A stretch of DNA of 64,000 nucleotides. Source: Opeltia flavorubescens (taxonomy: Eukaryota; Ascomycota; Lecanoromycetes; Teloschistales; Teloschistaceae). Below the pieces are notes generated by a model, which saw only the letters and a program-made list of their open reading frames with translations, was not told where the DNA came from and did no database searches. The stretch spans positions 496,001-560,000 of the forward strand of contig KE546975.1 of the NCBI GenBank assembly GCA_000442125.1, given 5' to 3'. Shown here piece after piece: positions 1 through 9,992 of this stretch (position 1 is the stretch's first letter; each line of letters opens with the position of its first letter). A program made the translations under genes and the position numbers.

Positions 1-854
1 GGTTTCAAGGGCAATCCGACAACATTGTCGAAGCTTCCCTCTATCCTGTCAACAAGTATGGCTCCTATCCCTTGGATCTAAATGTGTCTTGCAGTCAGCA
101 TCACATATCAATGTATCTACTAGCAATAGAAGTGGATAGCTGCCTGTTGCCACCTCGTAGCTCAAGTATAGTCTTCAAAGGGGACTCGGAACATGCTTAC
201 CCCATAGCCTCCTGCCTTGTCTGCACCTTCTCGTGTTCTGACATAAGATGTAATTAAGTCATTGCTGACGTCTTTGCCAAACTTCACCGTGGTCTCCTCG
301 ACCGTACTTTCAACAGCATAACCGGGGTCCCGTGCACTTGACAAGGGCGCCATGACCACGACGGCCGTGTAAACTTTATGGGAGACCGAGTCTCGCAATC
401 CTGTCAACATGGCGATATGATCAGCCTCTGACCTCGGCTTCTCTAATATCTGGCCCCCCAGCGATACAACTACGGTATCTGCGGCAATTACAAGTGCTGG
501 CTCCCCGTCCGGGCTATTAACTTGCGCCCTGTAGACGGTCATGGCTTTCTGGGTCGCAGTCTGGAGTACATATTCGAATGGAGACAGAGTTTTGGGGAAA
601 GCCTCGGGAACGGTGGATGGAATGACGGAAAGATTGGTAAGACCAATCTGAGCAAGTAGCTGTCTCCGCCTCGGAGACGCTGAGGCGAGTATGATTTTGC
701 GATCCCGAACGGATGTGAGAAAGGGTAAATCGAGAGGGAGTGGCGCCCGTGGGATAGGTGATTTTGCGGTCGTTACATTTGTGGACAAAGGGGCTGCTGT
801 TTCGTAACGCGGTGGAGGCTCTACTGGAGCAGGTGTATACTTGACATCAGACAT
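1..854 (-). CDS. Maf/YceF-type nucleotide pyrophosphatase, 3' end off the window
   Basis: Maf proteins hydrolyse nucleoside triphosphates (dTTP, UTP or modified nucleotides) to monophosphates and pyrophosphate, a house-cleaning role in the cytosol. The Maf signature ASASPRRR is at residues 57-64, followed by the AADTVV and KVYTAV segments and the late GADKAGGYG motif. A 123-bp intron (200 to 78 on the minus strand, donor GTAAGC) joins GGYG to IQGIGA, restoring the family's C-terminal sequence, which continues with EGSFDNVVGLP and is cut by the window edge. The start is taken at 854; an in-frame ATG at 911 would add 19 residues. The first 50 residues are proline-rich and precede the domain, as is common in fungal versions. 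Exons: 201-854 and <1-77. Confidence 0.92.
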
Positions 855-1520
855 TGCCGGATATGGCTGTGTTGTCCTGTTGTCAACAGGGCCGAAAGTG
901 CGCACGCACAATTGTTCTGCTTATTATAATCTGACACCTGTGAATGATGTTTTGTCTTCGTCTCGTCTAAAATCGACGATGGATCAATTCTAAGCATTCA
1001 ACTGATATTTGGAAGACTTGGGTAACATAGGGATTATGAGATCTTCATAGATGTGGGAGGTTCGCGCGTAACGCTGTAGTCCAAATTATTGATTACCTGT
1101 AACTGTTCCAACACGATAAATAGCCCAACCGAGGCATGAATTTCTCTCTCGGACTACAGATGCACGCCTCCCCGGTCTCTTCCTTTGACCAGCTTCCTAG
1201 TACCAATGCCGGGATCTGCTTGGTAATAATTGCAATACCTATTAATCATCTTCTAATACCATCTAGATATGATTTGTCCGAACTTAAATGACGTTTGATG
1301 ACGTCCGCGATGGCGGTGGTGATCGTATAAAGTCTCGCCATGTCAGTGCAATTGGCAAATGTCTCCCGTCTACCAACACCATTCACTTTCCTCCGCACTC
1401 GTATTCGCAGCACGTTGCAGACCCGATCCACTCTCGACACATCGTTTATAGATTGTTGATTTCTTTCCGCATCGCTTTTGCCCTCTGTTTTCAAAAATTA
1501 AGCCAATCGCAAGCGCTATC
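855..1520. promoter_or_regulatory. Divergent intergenic region between the Maf gene and the oxidoreductase
   Basis: This 666-bp stretch separates two divergently transcribed genes. It ends in a pyrimidine-rich leader just before the oxidoreductase start. The short open frames on both strands between 1,246 and 1,596 overlap each other and resemble no known family. Two direct TGACGT motifs lie inside it and are listed separately. Confidence 0.6.
1289..1304 (+). promoter_or_regulatory. Paired TGACGT (CRE/ATF-like) motifs upstream of the oxidoreductase
   Basis: TGACGT occurs at 1,289-1,294 and again at 1,299-1,304, ten bases apart (one helical turn). The second continues as TGACGTC, seven of eight bases of a palindromic CRE. 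They lie about 220 bp before the oxidoreductase start. Fungal AtfA/CreA-type bZIP factors bind such sites in stress genes. A role here is inference from motif and spacing only. Confidence 0.35.
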
Positions 1521-2638
1521 ATGGTTCAAAATAAAGGCCTCATCTTCAAGAGTATTCCTGACGGCTGGCCGGTCCCAGGTCAGGATCTGGCAGTAGAAGA
1601 TCAAGGATTCGATTTGGAGGCAGAGCTACCACAGGGCAGCATCACGACTCAGAATCTCTATGCCTCCTTTGATCCCTATCAACGCGGTCGTATGAAGGAT
1701 TCAAACACCAAGTCATATTTTCCACCCTTCAAGATTGGTGAACCGATCACCAACTCTGTCGTAGCCAAGGTCCTCAAGTCCGCAAACTCCAAATTCAAGA
1801 AGGGCGACCTCGTCATAGGTATGATGCCGATTGCGGAGTATTCGATTATTTCGGCCGATACCGCGAATAGCATGGTGAGGAAGTTGGATAACAAACACCA
1901 ACTTGATCTCAAAATATTTCTTGGCGCACTCGGCATGTCTGGACTAACAGCCTACTCTTCGTTATATGCTATTGGCGAGCCAAAGAAGGGCGAAACGATC
2001 TTCATTTCAGCTGCTAGCGGAGCAGTCGGCCAAGTGGTTGGTCAGCTGGCCAAGCATGAAGGCTTGACAGTGATAGGCAGTGTTGGTAGCGACGAAAAGC
2101 TTGATTTTATTTTGAAGGATTTGAAATTCGATCATGGTTTCAACTACAAAAAGGAAAACCCTGCAGAAGCATTGACGCGGATTGCTCCCGACGGTATCGA
2201 CATTTATTATGAGAATGTTGGAGGGGAGCAATTAGATGCTGCTTTGGATGCCATGACGAATCATGGCCGAATTGGTAAGTGTCCTCCTATCGGACAGCTT
2301 TGATAAACTAATTGAAGGATCCCAATGTCTCAGTCACTTCGGGTATGATATCTCAATACAATGTCGCTTCAGCAGATGAACGGTATGGTATCAAGAACAT
2401 TACTAATGTTGTTTGGAAACGCTTGAAGATGCAAGGTTTTATCGTCTCGGATCCAGACATGGGGCCGAAATATGCTGCGGAACACCAGGAAAAGGTGGCG
2501 CAATGGATCAAGGATGGTTCATTTATAGTCCAGCAAAGCGTCACAAACGGTATCGACAATGCAGTAGATGGATTCTTAGGCATGTTGAAAGGCGAGAACT
2601 TTGGCAAGGCGGTCTTGACAATCCGCGATCCAGACTGA
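1521..2638 (+). CDS. NADP-dependent medium-chain oxidoreductase (alkenal/enone reductase type)
   Basis: A member of the zinc-free medium-chain dehydrogenase/reductase family related to leukotriene B4 12-hydroxydehydrogenase and plant alkenal double-bond reductases, which use NADPH to reduce alpha,beta-unsaturated carbonyls. Visible markers are the early SFDPYQRGRM segment, the GLTAY loop, the Rossmann nucleotide-binding motif AASGAVGQVVGQLAK near residue 167, and YYENVGGE. A 59-bp intron (2,275-2,333, GTAAGT to CAG) joins exon 1 at GRI to exon 2, giving GRIVTSGMISQYN as in the family. The predicted protein has 352 residues, close to the usual 340-350. No zinc-ligand cysteines are evident. The cytosolic substrate cannot be read from sequence. 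The gene converges on the threonyl-tRNA synthetase gene with 178 bp between stops. Confidence 0.9.
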
Positions 2639-2816
2639 GACTGACTGTGCGACGGGAAGAATGGACGTGAAGCCAACGTTTTCTTCAGTCATCAGATTCG
2701 ACGTTATTAGATCTAGAAATTTATGAAGGCTTTGGGTGATGTTTCCTTGTGCGCGTTGACGAATAGAGCACAATCCACTAGGCTTTCGTGCTGTTGAGTG
2801 CTCAAAACAGTAAATA

Positions 2817-4370
2817 TCATAGAAATCTTGAATCTATTTTAGTCATGAGCTCCTGGCATTGCGGTACTGTAAGACTGTTAGCACCAATTGGATTTGAAAG
2901 AATGACTCTATGGTCCTCATGGTGCCTCGTCTGAACGTGGGAGGGAATAAGCTTGTCTATCACTTCCTGCACGTCCGGGACATAAGGGTGAGACGAAAGT
3001 GTGACGTCTAAAGTTTGTTTGTCAGGCGGCTGCTCCAAATTTCGCGCTCCTACTACAGCGTAGAAGGTATAGCCTTTCTTTCTTGCATCAAAAATCTTCT
3101 TTCCTATGGACTGATTACTGTTGTCACAGTCCACCATGAACCTGCGCGCCTTCATGGTTTGTGCCCCTGGCCGAGCATCAGGGAATGCTAACTGCCGGGC
3201 CATGTCATTAGCCCGCTGTCGTACATGTGGTTTCTCCCCCACGGTAAGGATAATCAATTGGTATGGATTCATCCAGAAGGGCAGTTTTCCGCTATAAAAC
3301 TCTAACAAGAGAGCCGTGAAGCGCTCTAATGAGCCCGCGATTGCTCGATGAATAAGTACTGGCTGATCTGTCCGGTCTGAATCGGAAGTATCGTATTCGA
3401 GCATAAAGCGCTTGGGAAGCTGAAAGTCTAGCTGTATGGTTGCGGTTTGATGTTTCTTGCCATCAGCATCCGTTAGAATAATGTCAATCTTGGGCCCATA
3501 AAAGGCACCTTCTCCCTGGATGATTTCATACACGCGGCCGCTTTCGTCGAGAGCCTGCCTGAGGTGTGTTTCTGCCCCGTCCCACTCCTCCATCAGCCCA
3601 ACGTGCTGCTGGGGCCTAGTGCCTAGTCGCAGCTCGTAGGCTCGAAGGCCGAGAGTCTGATACACAAGGTGCACGAAGTCTAACGTCTTAGAGATCTCCT
3701 GCTTGATCTGATCATGGCGGCAGAATATATGGCCATCGTCTTGATGGAATCGTCTGAGCCGGGTGAGTCCGCTCAGAGCTCCCGAGAGTTCATTGCGGTG
3801 TAAAGGACTGAAGTCAGCGTAACGTATTGGTAAGTCCTTATAACTACGTTTCTGGCTTCTGAAGAGGAGGCAGTGCCCCGGACAGTTCATTGGTTTAAGC
3901 CCATACTCTTCATTTTCCCCAATTTGTCTTCCCGGGTCATTGCCGCCTTGGGCGCCGCGGCCGATCACCGCGAACATATCATCCTTGTAATTATCCCAAT
4001 GACCTGAGGTTTCCCACAAGCTCTTCTTGTAGATGGTGGGGGTAAGAACCTCTTGAAAACCATAGCTCGGGTACTGTGCCCGTAGGAAATCCTGCAATTT
4101 TTGAAGCACATATGTACCGGATGGCTGGAACAGCGGCGAGCCAGGACTTGAGTTGTGCAAGGTGAAGAGGCTGTTGATAGAATCCCTTGCATGATGATCC
4201 TTCAGACCATCAGCTTCGGCTTCTGGAGCTTTATTGTGACTTTGGTTGATGTAACTCGAATGAACGCAACTCGGACAGAGCTGTTGTGGCGATGAATTGC
4301 TTAGACGTCGAATTAATGGACCCCTGACCCGAAACGCTTGACACAGGCGCAATGGCCAGCCTGATTGCAT
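2817..4370 (-). CDS. MST1: Mitochondrial threonyl-tRNA synthetase
   Basis: Class II aminoacyl-tRNA synthetase that charges tRNA-Thr in mitochondria. The single 517-codon frame starts with a basic leader lacking acidic residues (residues 1-23, several Arg), consistent with mitochondrial import. The catalytic core follows, with MNCPGHC at 161-167 (zinc Cys), motif 2 RRFHQDDGHIFC at about 206-217 (zinc His) and motif 3 HRAIAGSLERF. The C-terminal anticodon-binding domain contains VDCDNSNQSIGKKI. The N-terminal TGS and editing domains of the cytosolic enzyme are absent, as in yeast Mst1, which supports the organellar assignment. It is divergent from the membrane-protein gene at 4,764. Confidence 0.93.
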   Translation of the reverse strand: MQSGWPLRLCQAFRVRGPLIRRLSNSSPQQLCPSCVHSSYINQSHNKAPEAEADGLKDHHARDSINSLFTLHNSSPGSPLFQPSGTYVLQKLQDFLRAQYPSYGFQEVLTPTIYKKSLWETSGHWDNYKDDMFAVIGRGAQGGNDPGRQIGENEEYGLKPMNCPGHCLLFRSQKRSYKDLPIRYADFSPLHRNELSGALSGLTRLRRFHQDDGHIFCRHDQIKQEISKTLDFVHLVYQTLGLRAYELRLGTRPQQHVGLMEEWDGAETHLRQALDESGRVYEIIQGEGAFYGPKIDIILTDADGKKHQTATIQLDFQLPKRFMLEYDTSDSDRTDQPVLIHRAIAGSLERFTALLLEFYSGKLPFWMNPYQLIILTVGEKPHVRQRANDMARQLAFPDARPGAQTMKARRFMVDCDNSNQSIGKKIFDARKKGYTFYAVVGARNLEQPPDKQTLDVTLSSHPYVPDVQEVIDKLIPSHVQTRHHEDHRVILSNPIGANSLTVPQCQELMTKIDSRFL

Positions 4371-4763
4371 AAATTAAGAAATCCTCAGGTCAGGACGCGA
4401 AACTCGGGGGGGTCTACTCTAAACAGTAAATACGCGGAAAAGGTACTCTGGCCAATCAGCAAGCGCATCTTGGCCAGTCAGAACGTCATTCTAGTTTAAC
4501 AGAAAATAGACGAGGGAACCTTTAGTGCAATTATATGAACATTCATACCTTTAAGCTATATTCGTCTAGCGACTCATGAAGTTTGTCATTCTATTCACAA
4601 TACAACAACCTCCTGGCGAAGGACTGTGAGCCATGATTCATCAAATCAACAGTGTAAATGGGTCTTAGTGCGCCAGGACTCCTCGATAGCTATCTCGCAT
4701 CGCTGTTGCGCTCTCCCAACGATAGTTGACCGACACGAAAGAATCTAGCAAAAACCTGCTTCA
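4371..4763. promoter_or_regulatory. Divergent promoter region, synthetase / membrane protein
   Basis: A 393-bp region between divergently transcribed genes. It holds a CCAATCAG box at about 4,452-4,459, about 80 bp upstream of the synthetase start. Fungal HAP complexes bind CCAAT in many mitochondrial genes, so a link is plausible but unproven. No open frame of interest is seen. Confidence 0.45.
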
Positions 4764-6386
4764 ATGCTTCAACCGAAGGGTAGCCTGCAACTTGGAGAAT
4801 CCTGGGTCGTGGATGACGAGGATCCTAGTAGCGATGATTCAAGCCACGAGAGAGCGAAACGGCAGCAGGAGCCAAGACAATCGCAACCGCAGCTAACAAG
4901 GACTTCAGAAACTGCTAGACGACATTCATCTCGCATGACATCTAGAGTGAGCCCTGAATCCGAGCTTGTTATGCCCTCTATAGACGAGAAGTCGATGGAT
5001 GGTTCATGGTACACTGGTGAACAGTCGCGACTCCGAAGAAGTCCTAGGAAAAGAGCTCACAGACAATCGCCAGTCGAGGAGCCAGTCAGCTCGGGAAAAA
5101 GCTCTTTCGTTGACCAGAATGGTGTCGATCACAAGTCGAGGCACTCCAAGAAGCCGGCGAGCCTGAGTACAGGACCAACTGTGGATCTTCTGCAGTCGAT
5201 GTTCAGATGGTGTCTCGACGTTCTGGCAAGAACCATGGTCGCAATGAAAACTCCGATATCCTACTTCCTCGCCATCTACCTTCTGTTCGGTCTTCTCAAT
5301 ATGCTAAGTAATATCTTTACGACTTCCATTTACTCGGCTCTATCTCCAATATGCCGTATCCCGGGTACTTCGTTGCTGAACCTCCCCATGTGTCATGGCA
5401 CCATATCCTCTCAACAATCCAAGGACGGCTCAGGTGAATCCCTGCCCGTGGAATTTGACCAACTTATCAATGTGCAATCCCAGTTCGAACTCATTCTCGA
5501 AGAAAGCGCTGGCGGTGTTTCGCTTCCCCTTGACATGAAGCGCTCAGAAACTTCCCTACGAGATCTCCGCACCATCATCCGTTACAGCAGTCTCCCCAGC
5601 AAAAACGAGCTTGTTTTTGAGTTCAACGGCTTTATTGAAACAGCCAGCATCGCTTCATCTGACTTACAGAAATTCAATAGCCATGTCGGTCGTGCGGTAG
5701 ATAACATCCTCGCTACCGCACGCTGGACGAAGAGAGTTCTTGACAGCGTGGCTTCGGAGTATGAGTCTCGTGGACTTCTTGCCGGGGTTTTCAGTGACAG
5801 ATTATTGGCTCCGTTTCAGCCACTGCGTTCCACTGAAGCGACAGTCCTACACCAATACACCGAGCACTCTCGCCTTGTGGAAACCGAGATCAATCGACTC
5901 ATTGACGAAGCGCAGATTTTACTCGGGGTCCTTCACAATCTGGACGACCGACTGGACGTAATTCATGGAATTGCGGTACGAGACAATTTGCACGCACAGG
6001 GATCGAGAGAGGAGGTAATGTCGCAGTTATGGACGTATTTAGGAGGGAATCACCGAGAGCTCAAGAAATTCGAGTCTCAGTTGAAATTACTGAATCAGGT
6101 CAATTTATACCGCCAGACAGCCGTTGGGCATGTCGCAGCGACAATGCTCAGACTGCAAGCAATGGGAGCAGAGTTGGCGGAGTTGAGGGAGAGGGTCGGG
6201 ACAGTAGAACTCCTGGCGGACAGAAGGTTCATACCGTTAAGTGTGCACATCGACAGTATCGAGCTTGGTGTCGAAAGACTGGAGCAACGAAGGAACTGGG
6301 CTAGAGGAGTCGAGAACGATGAGATGCGCAGAGCATTGACGAAAGATGGAAATCGCGACGAGCGGAAGGCGATTGCAAGCAGTTGA
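4764..6386 (+). CDS. Unknown single-pass membrane protein with coiled-coil C-terminal part
   Basis: I do not recognise the family. The intronless frame encodes 540 residues in three visible parts. Residues 1-135 are a hydrophilic, Ser/Arg-rich, probably disordered segment with a basic stretch RRSPRKRAHR at 91-100 that could act as a nuclear localisation signal. One strong hydrophobic segment at about 165-189 probably spans a membrane. Residues about 220-540 are mostly helical in appearance, with heptad-like leucine and charged spacing ending in AELAELRERVGTVE and a charged tail. A basic N-terminus followed by a transmembrane helix and coiled coil suggests a nuclear-envelope or ER protein, but this is inference. 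Codon use and length without stops support a real gene. Confidence 0.75.
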   Translation: MLQPKGSLQLGESWVVDDEDPSSDDSSHERAKRQQEPRQSQPQLTRTSETARRHSSRMTSRVSPESELVMPSIDEKSMDGSWYTGEQSRLRRSPRKRAHRQSPVEEPVSSGKSSFVDQNGVDHKSRHSKKPASLSTGPTVDLLQSMFRWCLDVLARTMVAMKTPISYFLAIYLLFGLLNMLSNIFTTSIYSALSPICRIPGTSLLNLPMCHGTISSQQSKDGSGESLPVEFDQLINVQSQFELILEESAGGVSLPLDMKRSETSLRDLRTIIRYSSLPSKNELVFEFNGFIETASIASSDLQKFNSHVGRAVDNILATARWTKRVLDSVASEYESRGLLAGVFSDRLLAPFQPLRSTEATVLHQYTEHSRLVETEINRLIDEAQILLGVLHNLDDRLDVIHGIAVRDNLHAQGSREEVMSQLWTYLGGNHRELKKFESQLKLLNQVNLYRQTAVGHVAATMLRLQAMGAELAELRERVGTVELLADRRFIPLSVHIDSIELGVERLEQRRNWARGVENDEMRRALTKDGNRDERKAIASS

Positions 6387-6934
6387 AGATATTCCTCGGC
6401 GTTCAAATTGGATGCTTTGGATTGGATACCCTCTTTGTTTATGGCAATGGAATTGGAAATTAGCGAAGTCTATTAATTCATGCACGGAATTCTAACCATC
6501 AAAGTTTCCTACGATGAAGTACAGTGCTTGATCTGTCAGCCTGTGGTTCTTTGGAGGTTGCTATTGTCGGTTTTACTTTACTTTTTGATTCCCCCTCTTC
6601 CTGGCTCGAATGCTCTCGAGCGTGCCGAATACGTTTATTAGCAGGCAAAAGAACGGGTTTAAATGCGGCAAACAATTCCTAAGGCCAGAATATTCTTTTT
6701 GCACTATGTACATTGTAAGTTCGCCACCAATCAATGTGTGATATATGCACCACCACATGAACCTCAGCGATTCCCGGTGCGTAGTTAAGTTGAGTATCCA
6801 ACCCAAACATCTAACAAACGAGTGACCTTAAAGCAAATCGAATCAACCGCGAGCGCCGTACAAGGGAAATCGTGAAACGCTGATGCTAGGCAGAAAGCGA
6901 ATACCAGTAGATGTATGATCAATTTTGGTCATCT
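6387..6934. other. Convergent 3' intergenic region
   Basis: This 548-bp region lies between the stop of the membrane-protein gene and the stop of the glucanase gene, so it should hold both 3' untranslated regions. Short open frames here are antisense or unsupported. I see no RNA gene or repeat. Confidence 0.5.
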
Positions 6935-8507
6935 TCAGATAGAGCATATCCCACTCTTACTGTTAAGGCTGTCTAGCGGCTGTGGAAAGATCTTGTTGTC
7001 GAGTAAGCGGAAAAGATCCCACTCGGGGCTCGCTTCTGTTTTGAAATTCCAGAACACCCAGCCTTCGGTCTTTTGCTCAAACACACTGATCTGAGCTGCA
7101 ATGTAAAGTTGCGTGTCACTTTTCATTTGCGGGCTCCAGGTCTCTATGAAATTGATGTTGTCGCAAGAACCAATCTTTGTACTGTTGGGATACCACCCAT
7201 CGTATCTTGCACCGATCTGCCAACCGTTAAGTCCGGCGGCACAATCGGTCATTGCCCCAGACCACTCGGCAACGACTGTCCATTTGTTCTTACTTCCAGC
7301 GTAGGTTGGTGAATTGGTGCAGACATATTCCCGATGCTCCTATCACACTGGTCAGTCGATAGAGGAGATTGACTGGTAAGAGGTACGCACAGCTGGCGAA
7401 AGCTCCAATAGCTCAGGTTTGAAGACTTGATATTCATGATGATCGACGACCACTATGACGTATTAACCAGCGAGGTAGGGGAAATCAAGCTCAAGAGACG
7501 TACCGCCGGAAATGCCTGGCGGAGCTAAGACTCCGTTCCAGAAGCTAACATTCTGAAATGCATCATGAATCATAACAGGTGTGTTACTGATTTTTCGCAC
7601 ATCACCGTATCCGTCATTGTAAAACTGCGTGACAGCGTTTGTTCCGCCGGTCAAGGCCGATGCGAGAGGTTCGTTTAGCAATTCGATAGCAACGACGACA
7701 TCTTGATAGTTCTGTTGGGCGTATTTGTTGGCAATTAGCTGTATGACAGCCAAGGTTTGATTCACGGAATCACCCCGAGTCCATCCCGGAGTTTCGGGCG
7801 CTTTGATGAGGTGGCCCGAATTGTCTGGGTCGCGGTTAGCATGCTATAGATCAGCGGTGAGCAGCAATTGAGTTTGGGTGTACCGAAACCGTTTTGCGAC
7901 AAAGGGGCGCCATGAAGGTCAATCCAGACTTTCAACCCGGTTTGCCTGGCCCATCCAATGGCTTTATCGATATATGGAGCTGCTCCTTGGATGTAGGGGT
8001 CATCAAACTTCTTGTACGCCCAATCTATCTGCTCAATCAACAACCGATCTGTTCGCAAGGGGGAAGCTAGACGTACAACCAATGGGTATCCGAACTGTGT
8101 TGAAACCGGCATTTTTGATCTTCTGAAAGTCCGCCAAAGATACCCAACTATCCCAATGCTGTTGAAGAATATTGCCTGCATTAGGAATCTTTTCGCACAG
8201 GGTCCACTCATCGACGACAGTCCCGTTAAAGGGTTGAAATATAGAGGGGGTAATCCAACTGAGCATCTGGTGTTAGTACTACGCCTACCTTGATGATTGG
8301 CGGCGACGTACGGTTCTAGGAGCAACCATCCTCCTATGTTGACCCCGCGGACTTTGGTCGATCCCCAATTGAAGTTGACGTCACGCTGGTAGATCGGTAT
8401 GCTATATTTGATGTGGTCAGCCCTGAAGGCGGTCGTAAGTCTGGAATGACGCACGCAACCGCTTCTAACGCGCCCAAAGCAAGGGCAGCGATCTTTCGAA
8501 ACAACAT
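6935..8507 (-). CDS. exg1: Secreted exo-beta-1,3-glucanase, GH5 family
   Basis: Glucan 1,3-beta-glucosidase that releases glucose from the ends of beta-1,3-glucan during wall remodelling. Seven exons can be joined: 8,455-8,507; 8,312-8,401; 8,077-8,258; 7,884-8,024; 7,504-7,824; 7,391-7,452; 6,935-7,339. The introns are 51-59 bp with GT-AG ends, several with GTGCGT or GTACGT donors and one perfect TACTAAC branch site. The total is 1,254 bp, 417 residues. The N-terminus is a signal peptide (MLFRKIAALALGALEAVA), then VRGVNIGGWLLLEPW. The acid/base glutamate is in IELLNEP and the nucleophile in VAEWSGA. There are no GPI or membrane signals, so it is probably a secreted or wall enzyme. An in-frame ATG at 8,540 is possible but would precede the hydrophobic core by 11 more residues. 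Confidence 0.9.
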
Positions 8508-9992
8508 GTCGATGAGAGTGCAAATAGAGAAAGTTTTCAAGTGTACGAGGTCGATGTGAAGAGGTGGAACAACTATTGTTGATGATAATCACGTTTGGAA
8601 TGTTGTCTAAGAAGCTAGTTAGATGTTGATATTCCACGGCCTGGATAGGGCTGGTCTTTGTGTACAAAGGAAATGGGTTTGAAAGCAGCGTCAGCTTGTT
8701 AAGACAGCAGAATTCTTGCGGAGCCAAAGAAGGGAGGAGTAGTGTGCCTGTACAGATCCGGGGAACAAGGGGAGCTGAAAAGGAACTCGTTTAATTTGCT
8801 TTCCAGAGCAAAAAAGCAGGTACAATCAGGAGANAAGATCTGAGTGGTTACAAAGGAAAGGGAAGTGGGCGAGGCCTGTATTTAGATGCTCATAGCACAT
8901 ATAAATTGCTAATAAGCCTGTCACCAAGGCTCCACGGATTTTGTCGCTACGATCAGCTGCTGTCAAGTGACTGAGAGTCGTCGAGACGGCCAAGATGGCC
9001 ATCATTGCTGGTGACGATGAACACGGCCGGTGTGACCGCCAATGGAGACTTGATGCGTGACCACGGTACCAGATTTCGGAGATCTGAGTACGTGAAGAGG
9101 ACGACCGCAAGAGCCGCGCAAGGGCCCATGACTTGCAGCTTCATACTTTTGTTCATGGTTGCGCTGACGGATGAGTTCACTACACCTGCCTTTCTTCTTG
9201 TCTGATTGGACTTTGGACGACCTGCACAACCGTGGGTACTTGCTTCTACACGCTCTCGGCTGTGGGGCCGACTGCTGTGCTTGGAACCAAAACACCCGCT
9301 CATCGTCAATGGCTTGTAGGGATTCCGAGTCTTTTGTCTGCTGACTCGTTCACTTCAGATGCCTACGACGTACTACTTCTCGAGCTGTAGTCTAGAGGGT
9401 ATATGAATGCGGGGAAGTGGTATGGCGGTATGTAAAATGTGGCTCCCTTGGCAGCAAAAGAAGGAAGGTCATTCCGAAACTTGGATCAAATTCCTGTCGA
9501 TGATCCATCACTGGCCTCTAGTCTGCACGTGGGCAGGTAGTTGCAAGGGAGCACCGACAGCATGGGTACCGTTCGGCCAGACACCGTTTATCCGCCAAGC
9601 CACATACAAGTCGTCCATGGGCTGGCCATAATGAACCCCCTACCACCACATAGGACTGACTGTACAGCCCGCCACTGTCACATGGATTCTAGGCCGAGCC
9701 TCGGTGCTGTGTGTCCGACAAAATGTCTAGCATATATTGAGTATGAAGCTTATGCTCAATCACACTATGTCAAATGCTCAAATTGGAGCTCCGTACAAGC
9801 TGTCCTCCGGAGCTACATATTATGGCACGCTCATACACATCGCTGAAATGCTGGAGTAGGCCATCAGTCCATCGTCCGCTTACACCGCCTCAACACAACC
9901 GAGGGAAAAGCCATGCTCAACGCGCTAGAATCCCACTCCGACGCCTGCTACCATGGATCAATTCTCGCCAGTCCCACGCTCGCTTCTTGCCC
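8508..9992. other. Long intergenic region upstream of the glucanase gene
   Basis: Nearly 1.5 kb with no supportable gene. It must contain the glucanase promoter and the RAD50 3' untranslated region. Overlapping open frames of 60-118 codons exist on both strands around 8,826-9,846, but none has family signatures or intron structure. One undetermined base lies at 8,834. Confidence 0.5.

Noticed and set aside
8826-9309. Overlapping minus-strand frames of 94-118 codons upstream of the glucanase gene
   Set aside because: No family features, several mutually overlapping frames and an undetermined base; treated as intergenic.
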